Notes: generated by a model from the letters alone, not told the origin. A DNA stretch of 64,000 bases from Rhodococcus sp. ARC_M6 (GCF_022810305.1 NZ_JALGQH010000001.1:434001-498000), one strand, 5' to 3'; numbered from the stretch's first letter, positions 1-8,701 are shown. Translations and numbers: made by a program.

Positions 1-2
1 AC

Positions 3-482
3 GGAAAAGTGACGTTGTCCTCGGGCAAGGAAGCCGACTACTACGTAGATCTTCGTCGCGCGACGCTTCACCACAAGGCCGCGCCGTTGATCGGCTCGTT
101 GCTGCGTGACCTGGTTGCAGATTGGGATTTTGACGCCGTCGGTGGTTTGACGATGGGCGCAGACCCCGTCGCGATGGCGATCATGCACGCTCCCGGTCGT
201 CCGATCGACGCGTTTGTCGTTCGTAAGGCTGCCAAGGCTCACGGAATGCAGCGCCAGATCGAGGGTCCTGATGTGGTCGGCAAGCGCGTTCTTGTTGTCG
301 AGGACACCACGACGACCGGCAATTCTCCGCTGACGGCGGTCAAAGCCCTTCGCGACGCCGGCGCCATCGTGGTCGGTGTGGCAACGGTGGTGGACCGGGC
401 GACGGGCGCAGACGCCGTCATCGGAGCCGAAGGCGTCGAGTACCGCTCATTGCTGGGCTTGGAAGACCTCAACCTAGGCTGA
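3..482 (+). CDS. pyrE: Orotate phosphoribosyltransferase, 5' end missing
   Basis: It transfers the phosphoribosyl group of PRPP to orotate to make OMP in de novo pyrimidine synthesis (cytosol). The visible 157-160 residues carry the PRPP-binding signature VLVVEDTTTTGNS (about residues 95-107 of the visible part) and the substrate-loop pattern VVRKAAKAHG, both typical of the family. Actinobacterial PyrE is usually about 180 aa, and the frame stays open to the window edge through GKV before the first visible GTG. The true start therefore probably lies upstream of base 1, and the GTG at base 9 is only an internal codon. A strong hairpin follows the stop codon. Confidence 0.95.
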   Translation, partial: GKVTLSSGKEADYYVDLRRATLHHKAAPLIGSLLRDLVADWDFDAVGGLTMGADPVAMAIMHAPGRPIDAFVVRKAAKAHGMQRQIEGPDVVGKRVLVVEDTTTTGNSPLTAVKALRDAGAIVVGVATVVDRATGADAVIGAEGVEYRSLLGLEDLNLG

Positions 483-491
483 CGCTTGTGC

Positions 492-521
492 GCCTTTTGG
501 TAGTGGGCGCTACCAAAAGGC
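492..521. terminator. Bidirectional terminator between pyrE and marR
   Basis: A 12-bp perfect stem (492-503 with 510-521, GCCTTTTGGTAG arm) and a 6-nt loop sit exactly between two convergent stop codons (482 and 522). The T and A tracts lie inside the stem, so it can work on either strand. Its upstream flank TGTGCGCCTTT recurs in the palindrome at 26091. Confidence 0.75.
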
Positions 522-965
522 TCACGGGGCGGAACGCCCGTTGATCATGGATCGCAGTTCGGCGAGTCCTTGCGTCAGCCTCTCGATCTGCTCGGGTTCG
601 AGATGGCTGAAGTGTGGGACCAGAGCGTCGGCGATTGCGTTTCGCCCGTCGGCGAGAGTCTTCTGTCCGACGTCGGTCATTGCGACTCTGACTGCTCGGG
701 CATCGTCAGGGTCGGAGCTGCGTTCGACGAGTCCGCGTTCGCTGAGGGTGCGTAGGACAGCGGTCGCCGACGGTTGTGATGAATGGTCGAGACGGGCGAA
801 GTCGCTGACACGCATTTCGCCGTGTTCTTCGAGCAGAGCCAGTGCGCGCAGCCACGTTCGGGGATAGCGTTCCGGGGCAAGCGAAGTCGCCATTTTTGTG
901 AAGCGGTGAGTGTTGCTCACCAGCTCGACCAGTAGGTCGTGCAGTCGCTGTTCTTGGTCTGGCAC
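522..965 (-). CDS. MarR family transcriptional regulator
   Basis: A 147-residue winged-helix protein. The helix-turn-helix part reads MRVSDFARLDHSSQPSATAV, followed by the beta-wing VERSSDPDDARAVRVAMT (about residues 50-97), the classic MarR arrangement with DxRxxxV in the wing. MarR proteins normally act as dimeric repressors of a neighbouring gene and respond to small phenolic or acidic ligands; the ligand here is unknown. It is divergent from the acyltransferase at 1029. The 63-bp gap has an imperfect inverted repeat around TTTCATAGGGTAATGAG (about 975-991) that could be its operator. The start is a GTG. Confidence 0.88.
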   Translation of the reverse strand: MPDQEQRLHDLLVELVSNTHRFTKMATSLAPERYPRTWLRALALLEEHGEMRVSDFARLDHSSQPSATAVLRTLSERGLVERSSDPDDARAVRVAMTDVGQKTLADGRNAIADALVPHFSHLEPEQIERLTQGLAELRSMINGRSAP

Positions 966-1028
966 GCCCGTATCATTTCATAGGGTAATGAGTGTGTAAA
1001 ACTTCTCGTCGATGACGCCGGGCGCCCA

Positions 1029-1760
1029 GTGTCTACTATCGGTGAGGTAGATGCTGTGCAACTGGACGGGGATGTCGGCGTGCTCTATCGGCTATTCAAG
1101 TATGTATTGATCGGGCCGGTTCTCTGGGTGTTCGGGCGGCCGACGATAGAAGGCCGCAGCAACATTCCGAAACATGGCCCGGTGATTCTCGCGGGCAACC
1201 ATCGAGCCGTCGTGGACTCGTTTTTTCTTGTGCTGATGGTGCGTCGGCGGATTACGTTTGTCGCCAAGAGTGAGTACTTCACGGGCAGCGGCATCAAGGG
1301 TGCGTTGCAACGTTGGTTCTTCGGCGGAGCTGGTCAGGTTCCGATCGATCGCACGGGGGCCGACGCGTCGCGTGCTGCGCTCGACACCGCGATCGGAATC
1401 CTCGACACGGGTGGGGTGTGGGGGATTTATCCCGAGGGGACACGTTCGCCGGATGGACGCTTGCACAAGGGTAAGACGGGCGTCGTACGCGTTGCACTGG
1501 AAACCGGAGTCCCGGTCATTCCCGTTGTTGTTCACGGTGGTGACGCTGTGAATCCGCCCGGAACCAAGATGTGGCGATTCAGCAAGGTTCGAATCGTTGT
1601 GGGGGAACCTATCGATTTTTCGCGGTACCGCGAACTGCGGGCCAATCAGGCCGTGGTGCGCGCCGCGACAGACGAACTGATGGCAATTCTGTGCGACCTC
1701 TCCGGTCAGGACTACGTCGACGAATACGGCGCGGACGTCAAATCCCGCGATGCTGCCTGA
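1029..1760 (+). CDS. 1-acyl-sn-glycerol-3-phosphate acyltransferase (PlsC family)
   Basis: It probably acylates lysophosphatidic acid, or a related acceptor, at the inner membrane. The 243-residue protein has the acyltransferase catalytic box NHRAVVD (residues 57-63, NHx4D) and the glycerophosphate-binding box YPEGTRS (134-140), plus a hydrophobic N-terminal anchor at about 24-36. Start is a GTG; a further GTG nine codons in is possible. It leads a same-strand group with the YhhN-like gene and an SDR, so ether-lipid or phospholipid remodelling is a reasonable common theme, but the exact substrate cannot be read from sequence. Confidence 0.85.
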   Translation: MSTIGEVDAVQLDGDVGVLYRLFKYVLIGPVLWVFGRPTIEGRSNIPKHGPVILAGNHRAVVDSFFLVLMVRRRITFVAKSEYFTGSGIKGALQRWFFGGAGQVPIDRTGADASRAALDTAIGILDTGGVWGIYPEGTRSPDGRLHKGKTGVVRVALETGVPVIPVVVHGGDAVNPPGTKMWRFSKVRIVVGEPIDFSRYRELRANQAVVRAATDELMAILCDLSGQDYVDEYGADVKSRDAA

Positions 1761-1848
1761 AATACCCAGTACGGTCGACTCGGACGCGGTACCACCTCCG
1801 TCTCGGACGGTCTTTCACTCTGGTGCCGCAAAGCGAGGAGGACTTGGC

Positions 1849-2559
1849 ATGGCAGGTAAATGGGGCATCGAGCACGCAGTTTTCGCGGCAGCGACGGCGG
1901 CAACCGTAGCGGGAGCAGTGCTCGGCAACGAGCGTGTTCAGCAGATCGCCAAGCCGCTGATCGCGCCGTCGCTCGCAGCGCGGGTGTTGCGCAAGCGATC
2001 CGAGACGGAAACTGCGGACACCGCTCTGCTTCTGGCCGGCCTTGCTGCGGCAACCATCGGCGATGTGTTCATGATCGACCCCGACAATGACGGCCGACTG
2101 GTGAAGGGCGCATCGTCGTTTGCGGTGATGCAGGCGAGCTATTCGACGCTGTTGCTGCGTCGGGGCGCGAGGCCGACAAAGGCTGCGCTCAAACCGCGAA
2201 TCAGTGGATGGTCCACGGCTTCTGGACTGCTGCGCGCGAAGGCGCCGTCGGTGTCGACGCCGTTGACCGGATACGGGTTGATGTTGGGTACAACCTCGAC
2301 ACTGTCGGCGGATCCCGGGTTGTCACCGCAATCGAAGTCGGTGCTCGACGTGGTGGTGCCGAACGGCGATCGGCGATCGTGGCTCGGTCTGGGTGGTGTG
2401 CTGTTCACCGCTTCCGACGGACTGATCGTGGTCCGACGCTTGTTCATTCGCGGCAATGCAGGCCGAGCAGCCGCCGAGGGCGTAATTTTGGCGTCGTATG
2501 CGGCCGCGCAGTTGATGCTGGTCGAGGGCATGCTCGCACTCGGGCGTAAGAAGGTCTGA
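1849..2559 (+). CDS. YhhN/TMEM86 family membrane protein (lysoplasmalogenase-like)
   Basis: A 236-residue polytopic membrane protein with hydrophobic stretches separated by short loops. The pattern GLAAATIGDVFMIDPDND near residue 70-85 fits the conserved acidic residue early in the YhhN family, whose studied members hydrolyse the vinyl-ether bond of lysoplasmalogens. The ATG at 1849 is preferred over the upstream frame start because AGGAGGA sits 6 nt before it. A three-base gap to the SDR and position behind plsC support one transcript for lipid metabolism. The family assignment rests on overall pattern, so I am only fairly sure. Confidence 0.65.
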   Translation: MAGKWGIEHAVFAAATAATVAGAVLGNERVQQIAKPLIAPSLAARVLRKRSETETADTALLLAGLAAATIGDVFMIDPDNDGRLVKGASSFAVMQASYSTLLLRRGARPTKAALKPRISGWSTASGLLRAKAPSVSTPLTGYGLMLGTTSTLSADPGLSPQSKSVLDVVVPNGDRRSWLGLGGVLFTASDGLIVVRRLFIRGNAGRAAAEGVILASYAAAQLMLVEGMLALGRKKV

Positions 2560-2562
2560 CGG

Positions 2563-3345
2563 ATGGCCGAGCGGAGTGTCTTCATTACCGGCGCGGCAGC
2601 GGGAATCGGACGTGAGAGTGCGTTGTTGTTCGCACGCAACGGGTATCGCGTGGGTGCGTACGACATCGACGAGGTCGGCCTGGCGACGTTGGCTGCCGAG
2701 ATCGGAGGATTCGGTGGCACGGTCGTGACCGGCGCGCTGGATGTGACCGACTCGGATCAGTGGGCGAAACAGTTGGCCGATTTCACGGGTGCATCGGGTC
2801 GTCTCGACATCCTGGTCAACAATGCGGGCGTTCTGTCTTCCGGACGGTTCGAGGATATTTCCCTTGCCGCGCATCGGAGAATGGTGGACATCAATGTCAC
2901 CGGAACCCTCAACGGCACGTATTCGGCGTTTCCGTATCTGCGTGACACCGAGGGCGCTCAGGTAGTGAACCTGTGCTCGGCATCGGCCATCTACGGACAG
3001 CCGGAACTTGCAACCTACGGTGCCACTAAGTTTGCAATCAGAGGGCTCACGGAGGCGCTCGACCTTGAATGGGCTTCGCATGATATTCGGGTAATTGCAT
3101 TGTGGCCCTTGTTCGTTCAAACAGCGATGGTCACCGGAATGGATACCGGCGCCACTCGTTCGCTCGGGATCAAGCTCACTGCGACCGATGTCGCTGCGGA
3201 ATTGTGGGACGCCACCCGCGGCGTCGGGCGTATCCCCAAGGTTCACTATCCAGTGGGTGCGCAGGCAAAACTGTTTCTTGCGGTGTCTCGATTCTCGCCG
3301 GCCTGGCTGTCGAGATTGACCAACAAGCGTGTGACCAGCACGTAG
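2563..3345 (+). CDS. Short-chain dehydrogenase/reductase (SDR)
   Basis: A 260-residue classical SDR. The Rossmann cofactor motif TGAAAGIG is at residues 9-16, NNAG at 86-89, and the catalytic Tyr-Lys pair is TYGATK (Y152, K156), with a Ser at about 139-141. An Asp at the end of beta-2 (AYDID, about 33-35) favours NAD(H) over NADP(H). The substrate is not predictable. The gene begins 3 nt after the YhhN gene, so it is very likely co-transcribed with plsC and yhhN, and a lipid-derived carbonyl or alcohol is the likeliest substrate class. Confidence 0.85.
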   Translation: MAERSVFITGAAAGIGRESALLFARNGYRVGAYDIDEVGLATLAAEIGGFGGTVVTGALDVTDSDQWAKQLADFTGASGRLDILVNNAGVLSSGRFEDISLAAHRRMVDINVTGTLNGTYSAFPYLRDTEGAQVVNLCSASAIYGQPELATYGATKFAIRGLTEALDLEWASHDIRVIALWPLFVQTAMVTGMDTGATRSLGIKLTATDVAAELWDATRGVGRIPKVHYPVGAQAKLFLAVSRFSPAWLSRLTNKRVTST

Positions 3346-3413
3346 TAGGTCTCGCGATATAGTTCACTTTCGACCTGTCGGTCGAGAAAAAGACGTGCGT
3401 GGAGGTTGTTCGA

Positions 3414-4016
3414 GTGGTTCGTGTTCGCTGGGGATTGCTGTGTGTCGGCGTGAGTTCGGTGCTGGTGCTGACCGGGTGCGGCGGAGAGGCGGAATCGGAA
3501 CCGACTGTGGCGGCGCTGCCCAGTTCAACAGTCCCGACAGTCGCCCCGACGACAACGACGGTTCCGATTATCACGACAACAACCACCACGACGGTGCCCG
3601 TTACCACCACAGTGGCCCCGACGACAACGCTCACCGACGTGCACTTCGAGCGCAACGAGTCGTACTACTTCACCAGTCCGGACGGAAATTTCCAGTGCGG
3701 CATCATCAAACTGCCCACGCGCACCGAGGCGGGTTGCGAGGGATCGACCACTCCGATTCCGCCTCGTCCCGAAAATTGTATGGTCAACTGGGGCAATGGA
3801 ATTCGCGTCGAAAATGAGGGTGAGGGCGCATTCATGTGCTCCGGTGGCCAGCTGTACACCTCTGGCGGACCCGCCGCCGATCCGGTGCTTCCGGCCGGAA
3901 CGCCACTGGCTAAGCTGGGTTTCCAATGTACTACCACGGCGACGGATGTCTCGTGTGTCAATGAGCAGACAACCCACGGCTTCACCGTGGCTGCCGATTC
4001 CAACGAGGTGTTCTGA
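3414..4016 (+). CDS. Secreted lipoprotein with Thr-rich linker, unknown function
   Basis: A 200-residue protein with a short lipoprotein signal peptide ending in the lipobox LTGC (Cys about residue 22). A threonine/valine/proline-rich low-complexity linker follows (roughly residues 45-75), which probably spans the cell wall. The C-terminal globular part has several Cys residues and starts with a YYFTSPDGNFQCGI pattern seen in many actinobacterial surface proteins. GTG at 3414 is chosen because GGAGG lies 8 nt upstream; the GTG at 3399 has no such site. Its TGA shares one base with the ATG of the TrmH gene, so the two are translationally coupled. Position resembles M. tuberculosis Rv0381c. Confidence 0.75.
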   Translation: MVRVRWGLLCVGVSSVLVLTGCGGEAESEPTVAALPSSTVPTVAPTTTTVPIITTTTTTTVPVTTTVAPTTTLTDVHFERNESYYFTSPDGNFQCGIIKLPTRTEAGCEGSTTPIPPRPENCMVNWGNGIRVENEGEGAFMCSGGQLYTSGGPAADPVLPAGTPLAKLGFQCTTTATDVSCVNEQTTHGFTVAADSNEVF

Positions 4017-4696
4017 TGTCCGACGTGAGCGTTGATCCGGCCGACGAGGTCGGCCCGACCGAATGGGGCGAGAACCCCAACGGTGTCGGACCGTGGGCCG
4101 TGTTTCACGGAACGGAACTCCCGTCGGACAAGCGGTACGACCGGGAACTCCTGGCGGAGGGTGACCGGCGAAATGTGTTGGACGAGTATCGGTATTGGAC
4201 ACGAGAAGCGATAGTCGCCGACATCGATTCCCGGCGGCATCCCATGCATGTCGCGATCGAAAACTTTGCGCACGACGCCAACATCGGCACCGTGGTGCGT
4301 ACTGCCAACGCCTTTGCCGCGGCAGCAGTACACATCGTGGGCCGACGTCGGTGGAACCGCCGTGGAGCGATGGTCACCGACCGGTACCAGCACATCGTGC
4401 ACCATGCCGATATCGGTGAACTCGTCGAATACGCGCGTGAGAATTCGCTCACGATCGTTGCCGTCGACAACACCCCCGGATCCGTTCCGCTGGAAACAGC
4501 AAGCCTTCCGAAAGACTGCATCCTGTTGTTCGGGCAGGAAGGCCCCGGAGTGACGGAACTCGCGAAAGAGGTTGCGTCCATGACGGTATCGATCGCGCAG
4601 TTCGGCTCGACGCGCAGCATCAATGCCGGTGTGGCAGCGGGTATCGCGATGCACGCCTGGGTGCGCGAGCACGCGGACCTTCGCGACTCTCGTTGA
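4016..4696 (+). CDS. TrmH/SpoU family RNA 2'-O-methyltransferase
   Basis: A SPOUT-fold enzyme of 226 residues that should transfer a methyl group from SAM to a ribose 2'-OH in tRNA or rRNA. All three SpoU motifs are present: NIGTVVRTANAF (89-100, with the catalytic Arg), LFGQEGPGV (171-179) and a TRSINAGVAAGIAMHAW-type motif (199-215) that forms the knot and binds SAM. Neighbouring pyrE and this methyltransferase mirror Rv0382c/Rv0380c of M. tuberculosis. Which RNA base is modified cannot be told from sequence. Confidence 0.9.
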   Translation: MSDVSVDPADEVGPTEWGENPNGVGPWAVFHGTELPSDKRYDRELLAEGDRRNVLDEYRYWTREAIVADIDSRRHPMHVAIENFAHDANIGTVVRTANAFAAAAVHIVGRRRWNRRGAMVTDRYQHIVHHADIGELVEYARENSLTIVAVDNTPGSVPLETASLPKDCILLFGQEGPGVTELAKEVASMTVSIAQFGSTRSINAGVAAGIAMHAWVREHADLRDSR

Positions 4697-4751
4697 CCTG
4701 AGCATCGCCGCAGCAGTTACCGGCTAGCGCACGCGGCTCCGACAGGCCAGG

Positions 4752-5885
4752 ATGTGTCCTATGCAGGAAGTGTGGGCGGAGCGCGCAGACGCGGCCGAAG
4801 GGGCAATAGTCAGTCGGCATCTGCGGCGGTTGTGGGGGATGCCCAGAACAGCATTGGGCGTCGTCGCCTGGCCTGCTGTGCGGCGTGAGCGCATGTTCCG
4901 GCCGTGGCATTACTGGTGGCAGGCACACTTGCTCGACACTGCCGTCGACGCACTCGAACGCGATCCGACGCCTCGGCGTCGGCGCCGCGTTGCGAAGGTT
5001 GCGCGCGCCGTCCGGGTCCGGAATATCAGCGCGTGGACCAACAACTACTACGACGACATGGCGTGGCTCGGCTTGTCGCTCGAACGCGCTCAACGACTCT
5101 TCTCGGTTGACCACCGCACCGCTGTTCAGGCACTCGAATCTCAACTCTTCGATTCCTGGGCGCCGGAAGACGGCGGCGGGATTCCGTGGTGCAAGGGTTC
5201 CGATTTCTACAACACACCCGCCAACGGCCCGGCCGGGATCATGCTTGCGCGCACCGGAAAGCTGTGGCGAGCACAGGCAACTGCCGATTGGATCGACGAA
5301 ACTCTGCGTGATCCCGAGTCCGGTCTGATCTTCGACGGTATCCGGCGCGACGGCACCCTCGAGCGTGCCGTCTACTCGTACTGCCAAGGCGTGACCCTCG
5401 GCCTCGAAACCGAATTGTCGACGAGGCTCGGTGAGCCGCGGCATCGGGAGCGTGTTCATGCGCTGATCGACGCCGTGTACGACGGTATGACCGATCGCGG
5501 CGTGATCACCGGCGGCGGAGGCGGTGACGGTGGTTTGTTCAACGCGATCCTGGCGCGGTATCTGGCCTTCGTCGTGGTCAACCTGTCATGGGAGACCAAC
5601 GAGGATATTCGGGCGAAGGAGATCGCGGCGCAGATCGTTTTGGCGTCGGCGGAAGCAGCGTGGAAGAACCGCCTGCAGGTCGAGGGATTGCCGCTGTTCG
5701 GTCACGACTGGACTACGGATGCGACCTTGCCCAGTCTCTCCGGTTCACTGGCCACATTTGCCGGCGGTACCGTTCGCTCGTCGAGCGTCCCCGAGCGGGA
5801 TCTATCGGTTCAGGTGGGCGGTTGGATGCTGATGGAGGCGGCCTACGTCGTCTCGGCAGCCGGGTATCCGCGCAAGAATTCCTGA
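4752..5885 (+). CDS. Glycoside hydrolase family 76 protein (alpha-1,6-mannanase-like)
   Basis: A 377-residue (alpha/alpha)6-barrel-type protein. The sequence NNYYDDMAWLGL carries the paired aspartates (101-102) that serve as nucleophile and acid/base in GH76 endo-alpha-1,6-mannanases. Further family-like blocks are a GGGIPWCKG segment and a ITGGGGGDGGLFNAILARY segment. No signal peptide is visible, as in the mycobacterial homologue Rv0365c, so a cytosolic role on mannose-containing glycans is possible. An alternative ATG lies three codons downstream (4761). Its stop codon is only 2 nt from that of the convergent DedA gene. Confidence 0.8.
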   Translation: MCPMQEVWAERADAAEGAIVSRHLRRLWGMPRTALGVVAWPAVRRERMFRPWHYWWQAHLLDTAVDALERDPTPRRRRRVAKVARAVRVRNISAWTNNYYDDMAWLGLSLERAQRLFSVDHRTAVQALESQLFDSWAPEDGGGIPWCKGSDFYNTPANGPAGIMLARTGKLWRAQATADWIDETLRDPESGLIFDGIRRDGTLERAVYSYCQGVTLGLETELSTRLGEPRHRERVHALIDAVYDGMTDRGVITGGGGGDGGLFNAILARYLAFVVVNLSWETNEDIRAKEIAAQIVLASAEAAWKNRLQVEGLPLFGHDWTTDATLPSLSGSLATFAGGTVRSSSVPERDLSVQVGGWMLMEAAYVVSAAGYPRKNS

Positions 5886-5887
5886 CA

Positions 5888-6550
5888 TCAGTCGAGAACT
5901 TCCTCGACCTCCACGTCCTCGGCGGGACGTGCCATCTCCTTGCGGTACTGCCAGATTCCGAGACCGGTGCCGACCACCAAGCTGATGGTCATCACGATCA
6001 GGACACCAGGCAAGAGCCACGGCACTCGTTCGAGAAATGAGCCGCCGTAGAACCCGATGAGCAGCAGCACCGGTGCCCAGATGATTGCGCCGATGGTGCT
6101 CGCGATCGTGTATCGAGTGTGGTTCATCTTCGCTGCGCCCGCGACCATCGGGCACAGTGTGCGCACCCACGGGATCCAGCGGGCGATGAGGACAGCCCAG
6201 AACCCGTGCCTCTCCAAGAGGATGTTGACGCGGTGCAAGTTCTTCTCGGTGAAGTACTTGCCGCCCTTGCGGGCTTTGATGTGGTTGCCGGTGCGGTGGC
6301 CGATGGCGTAACCGACCTGGTTCCCGGCGATCGCAGCGATCATCGCGCCCACTGACAGCGCCCACACGTGACCCGCGCCGGATTCGTGGCCCGCCAGCAC
6401 GATTCCCGCCGTGATCAGCAGGGAATCGCCGGGAAGGAACAAACCCAGGATGATGGCACATTCGACGAAGACGAACGTGATGACGATGATCCAGACCAGC
6501 AGGGGACCGGCAGTTTCGAGTGCCGAGAAACTGCCGGACGCGGTCGTCAT
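5888..6550 (-). CDS. DedA family membrane protein
   Basis: A 220-residue polytopic membrane protein. Family hallmarks are FLPGDSLLITAGIVLAG near residue 37-53 and the ARWIPWVRTLCPMVAGAAKM segment around 130-150 with its conserved Arg residues. DedA proteins are linked to lipid flipping (undecaprenyl phosphate or phospholipids), membrane homeostasis and resistance to cationic compounds; the substrate here is unknown. It lies 31 nt downstream of a second DedA gene in the same orientation, so the two paralogues are probably co-transcribed. Confidence 0.88.
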   Translation of the reverse strand: MTTASGSFSALETAGPLLVWIIVITFVFVECAIILGLFLPGDSLLITAGIVLAGHESGAGHVWALSVGAMIAAIAGNQVGYAIGHRTGNHIKARKGGKYFTEKNLHRVNILLERHGFWAVLIARWIPWVRTLCPMVAGAAKMNHTRYTIASTIGAIIWAPVLLLIGFYGGSFLERVPWLLPGVLIVMTISLVVGTGLGIWQYRKEMARPAEDVEVEEVLD

Positions 6551-6581
6551 GGTGGTCAGTTTCTCGCCTCAGTTCTGGTGA

Positions 6582-7337
6582 TCAGAGCTTGGGTTCCTCG
6601 GTCACAGGCACGGAGTTGTCCGTAATCGAAGTATCCGCCGTTCCGCCGCGTCGTGAGGCCAGAAGGCGCTTGCCGATTTCGAAGACGATCGGCAGGACGG
6701 ATACCAGGACGATGCCGATGAAGATGTAGTCGACGTTGTCGCGGATGAACTGGATTTGCCCCAGAAGGTAGCCGAGCAACGTGACGCCTGCACCCCAGAG
6801 AATGCCGCCGACGATGTTGTACGTGAGGAAGAGCGAGTACTTCATCTTCGAGGCACCGGCAACAACCGGCGCGAAGGTGCGGACGATCGGCACGAAGCGG
6901 GCCAAGATGATGGTGATCGGGCCGTGCTTTTCGAAGAACGCATGCGATTCGTCGATGTACTTCTTCTTGAAGAACTTGGAGTCGTTGCTCTTGAACAGGG
7001 CAGTTCCGCCCTTGGTGCCGATGAAGAAGCCAACCTGATCACCCAGGATCGCGGCAATCGGAATAGTCACCAACAACACCCACAACGGGGCGAACGGCTC
7101 GATCTCGGTCGACTTCGAGGCCGCGATCAACCCTGCCGTGAAGAGCAGTGAATCACCGGGCAGGAGGGGGAACAGCAGGCCGGATTCGATGAACACCACC
7201 AGAAGCAGTCCCACCAGGACCCATGTCCCGAAGGAATTCAAGAGGTTTACGGGATCGAGGAAGCCAGGCAGCAAGGCCAGGTTCGTCACGGATTCAGTTG
7301 CTGCCTGCACATTCACGGAGGCCAGAGTACCGGCCAT
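6582..7337 (-). CDS. DedA family membrane protein, second paralogue
   Basis: A 251-residue DedA protein with the PLLPGDSLLFTAGLIAASKS block and the ARFVPIVRTFAPVVAGASKM block that define the family. Compared with its neighbour it has a longer, charged cytosolic loop (KSNDSKFFKKKYIDESHAFFEKHG) and a hydrophilic C-terminal tail. ATG 7337 is preferred over the ATG ten codons upstream, which would add a hydrophilic non-homologous N-terminus. Position beside GH76 and fba matches Rv0364 of M. tuberculosis. A 24-bp tandem repeat array begins 32 bp upstream of this start. Confidence 0.87.
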   Translation of the reverse strand: MAGTLASVNVQAATESVTNLALLPGFLDPVNLLNSFGTWVLVGLLLVVFIESGLLFPLLPGDSLLFTAGLIAASKSTEIEPFAPLWVLLVTIPIAAILGDQVGFFIGTKGGTALFKSNDSKFFKKKYIDESHAFFEKHGPITIILARFVPIVRTFAPVVAGASKMKYSLFLTYNIVGGILWGAGVTLLGYLLGQIQFIRDNVDYIFIGIVLVSVLPIVFEIGKRLLASRRGGTADTSITDNSVPVTEEPKL

Positions 7338-7368
7338 AACTGAGTGTTTCCCACCATCGCAGGTCACC

Positions 7369-7464
7369 GCGTCGCCGACGCATGTTGATGCAGCGTCGCC
7401 GACGCATGTTGATGCAGCGTCGCCGACGCTTGTAGGTGCAGCGTCTCCAACGCAGGTCGGTGCA
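7369..7464. repeat. 24-bp tandem repeat array, four copies
   Basis: Four head-to-tail 24-bp units: 7369-7392 and 7393-7416 are identical, 7417-7440 and 7441-7464 are diverged. Each perfect unit contains the inverted repeat GCGTCGCCGACGC followed by GCATGTTGATGC. The array lies in the 255-bp gap between the divergent dedA and fba genes. Nothing else was recognised in this gap apart from the fba ribosome-binding site. Confidence 0.85.
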
Positions 7465-7592
7465 GTGTTGGCAGCGTGCGCTGAGACCGCAAAGAGACGC
7501 GGCGATCAGGACTTGCCATACTGCTAAGACCACACGAAGCGCTTTCACATCACCGAGCGCTCCGAACGACACGTAAATGGAGGACTCCCGCC

Positions 7593-8630
7593 GTGCCTAT
7601 CGCAACTCCCGAGGTCTATGCCGAGATGCTTGGTCGGGCCAAGGAGCATTCCTTTGCCTTTCCCGCCATCAACTGTGTCGGCTCCGAATCCATCAACGCA
7701 GCCATCAAGGGCTTCGCCGACGCCGGCAGTGACGGCATCATCCAGTTTTCGACCGGTGGCGCCGAGTTCGGTTCCGGCCTGGGTGTCAAGGACATGGTCA
7801 CCGGTGCGGTGGCACTCGCCGAGTTCGCTCACGTGATCGCTGCCAAGTACGACATCACCGTCGCACTGCATACCGACCACTGCCCCAAGGACAAGCTGGA
7901 CACCTTCGTTCGGCCGCTGCTCGCAATCTCGCAGGAGCGCGTGAACAACGGTCAGAACCCGCTGTTCCAGTCGCACATGTGGGACGGCTCGGCTGTGCCG
8001 ATCGACGAGAACCTGATCATTGCGAAGGAACTGCTCGCACTGTCGAAGGCCGCGCGCATCATCCTCGAGGTCGAGATCGGTGTTGTCGGCGGCGAAGAAG
8101 ACGGCGTCGAAGCCGAAATCAACGACAAGCTCTACACCAGTGCTGAGGACTTCGAGAAGACGGTCGACGCTCTGGGCCTCGGCGAGCAGGGCAAGTACCT
8201 TCTTGCTGCCACCTTCGGCAATGTCCACGGCGTCTACAAGCCGGGCAATGTCACGCTCAAGCCGGCCGTCCTCGCCGAGGGCCAGCGCATTGCGGAAAAG
8301 AAGCTCGGTTTGGCTGATGGATCGAACCCGTTCGACTTCGTCTTCCACGGCGGTTCGGGTTCTTCGGTCGAAGACATCGAAGAGTCGCTGCGGTACGGCG
8401 TCATCAAGATGAACGTCGACACCGACACTCAGTACGCATTCTCGCGTCCGATCGCCGGTCACTTCTTCACCAACTACGACGGCGTCCTGAAGGTCGACGG
8501 CGAGGTCGGAAACAAGAAGGCCTACGACCCGCGTAGCTACCTCAAGAAGGCCGAAGCAGGCATGACTGCTCGTGTCATCGAGGCGTGCAACGATCTGAAG
8601 TCGGCCGGCCGCTCGGTGTCCGGAAGCTAA
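7593..8630 (+). CDS. fba: Class II fructose-bisphosphate aldolase
   Basis: A zinc-dependent glycolytic and gluconeogenic enzyme that cleaves fructose 1,6-bisphosphate to DHAP and glyceraldehyde 3-phosphate. The 345-residue length is normal for the FbaA type. Seen directly: LHTDHCPK with catalytic Asp95 and zinc ligand His96, the EVEIGVVGGEEDG block (about 159-171) with the Glu metal ligand, GNVHGVYKPG (His212) and VFHGGSGS (His252), plus NVDTDTQY for phosphate binding. GTG start with GGAGGA at 7579-7584. The divergent neighbour is dedA, across the 24-bp repeats. It ends in a strong intrinsic terminator and is probably monocistronic. Confidence 0.97.
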   Translation: MPIATPEVYAEMLGRAKEHSFAFPAINCVGSESINAAIKGFADAGSDGIIQFSTGGAEFGSGLGVKDMVTGAVALAEFAHVIAAKYDITVALHTDHCPKDKLDTFVRPLLAISQERVNNGQNPLFQSHMWDGSAVPIDENLIIAKELLALSKAARIILEVEIGVVGGEEDGVEAEINDKLYTSAEDFEKTVDALGLGEQGKYLLAATFGNVHGVYKPGNVTLKPAVLAEGQRIAEKKLGLADGSNPFDFVFHGGSGSSVEDIEESLRYGVIKMNVDTDTQYAFSRPIAGHFFTNYDGVLKVDGEVGNKKAYDPRSYLKKAEAGMTARVIEACNDLKSAGRSVSGS

Positions 8631-8642
8631 TCGCTCGATCGA

Positions 8643-8692
8643 CAGTGCGCTTGCAGAGTCTGAAGGACTCCGCAAGCGCACTGTTTCGTTTT
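8643..8692 (+). terminator. Intrinsic terminator of fba
   Basis: A long stem pairs 8642-8654 (ACAGTGCGCTTGC) with 8672-8684, enclosing a second small hairpin GAGTC-TGAAG-GACTC, and is followed by TTTCGTTTT. It also faces the convergent gene ending at 8702 and may serve both. Confidence 0.85.
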
Positions 8693-8701
8693 CTCGGGTT
8701 C

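Noticed and set aside
7369..7464. CRISPR array (24-bp repeats)
   Set aside because: Units are directly adjacent with no spacers, and no cas genes occur in the window.
7545..8681. 378-codon open frame on the minus strand over fba
   Set aside because: Pure shadow of the aldolase gene; it also reads through the fba terminator.
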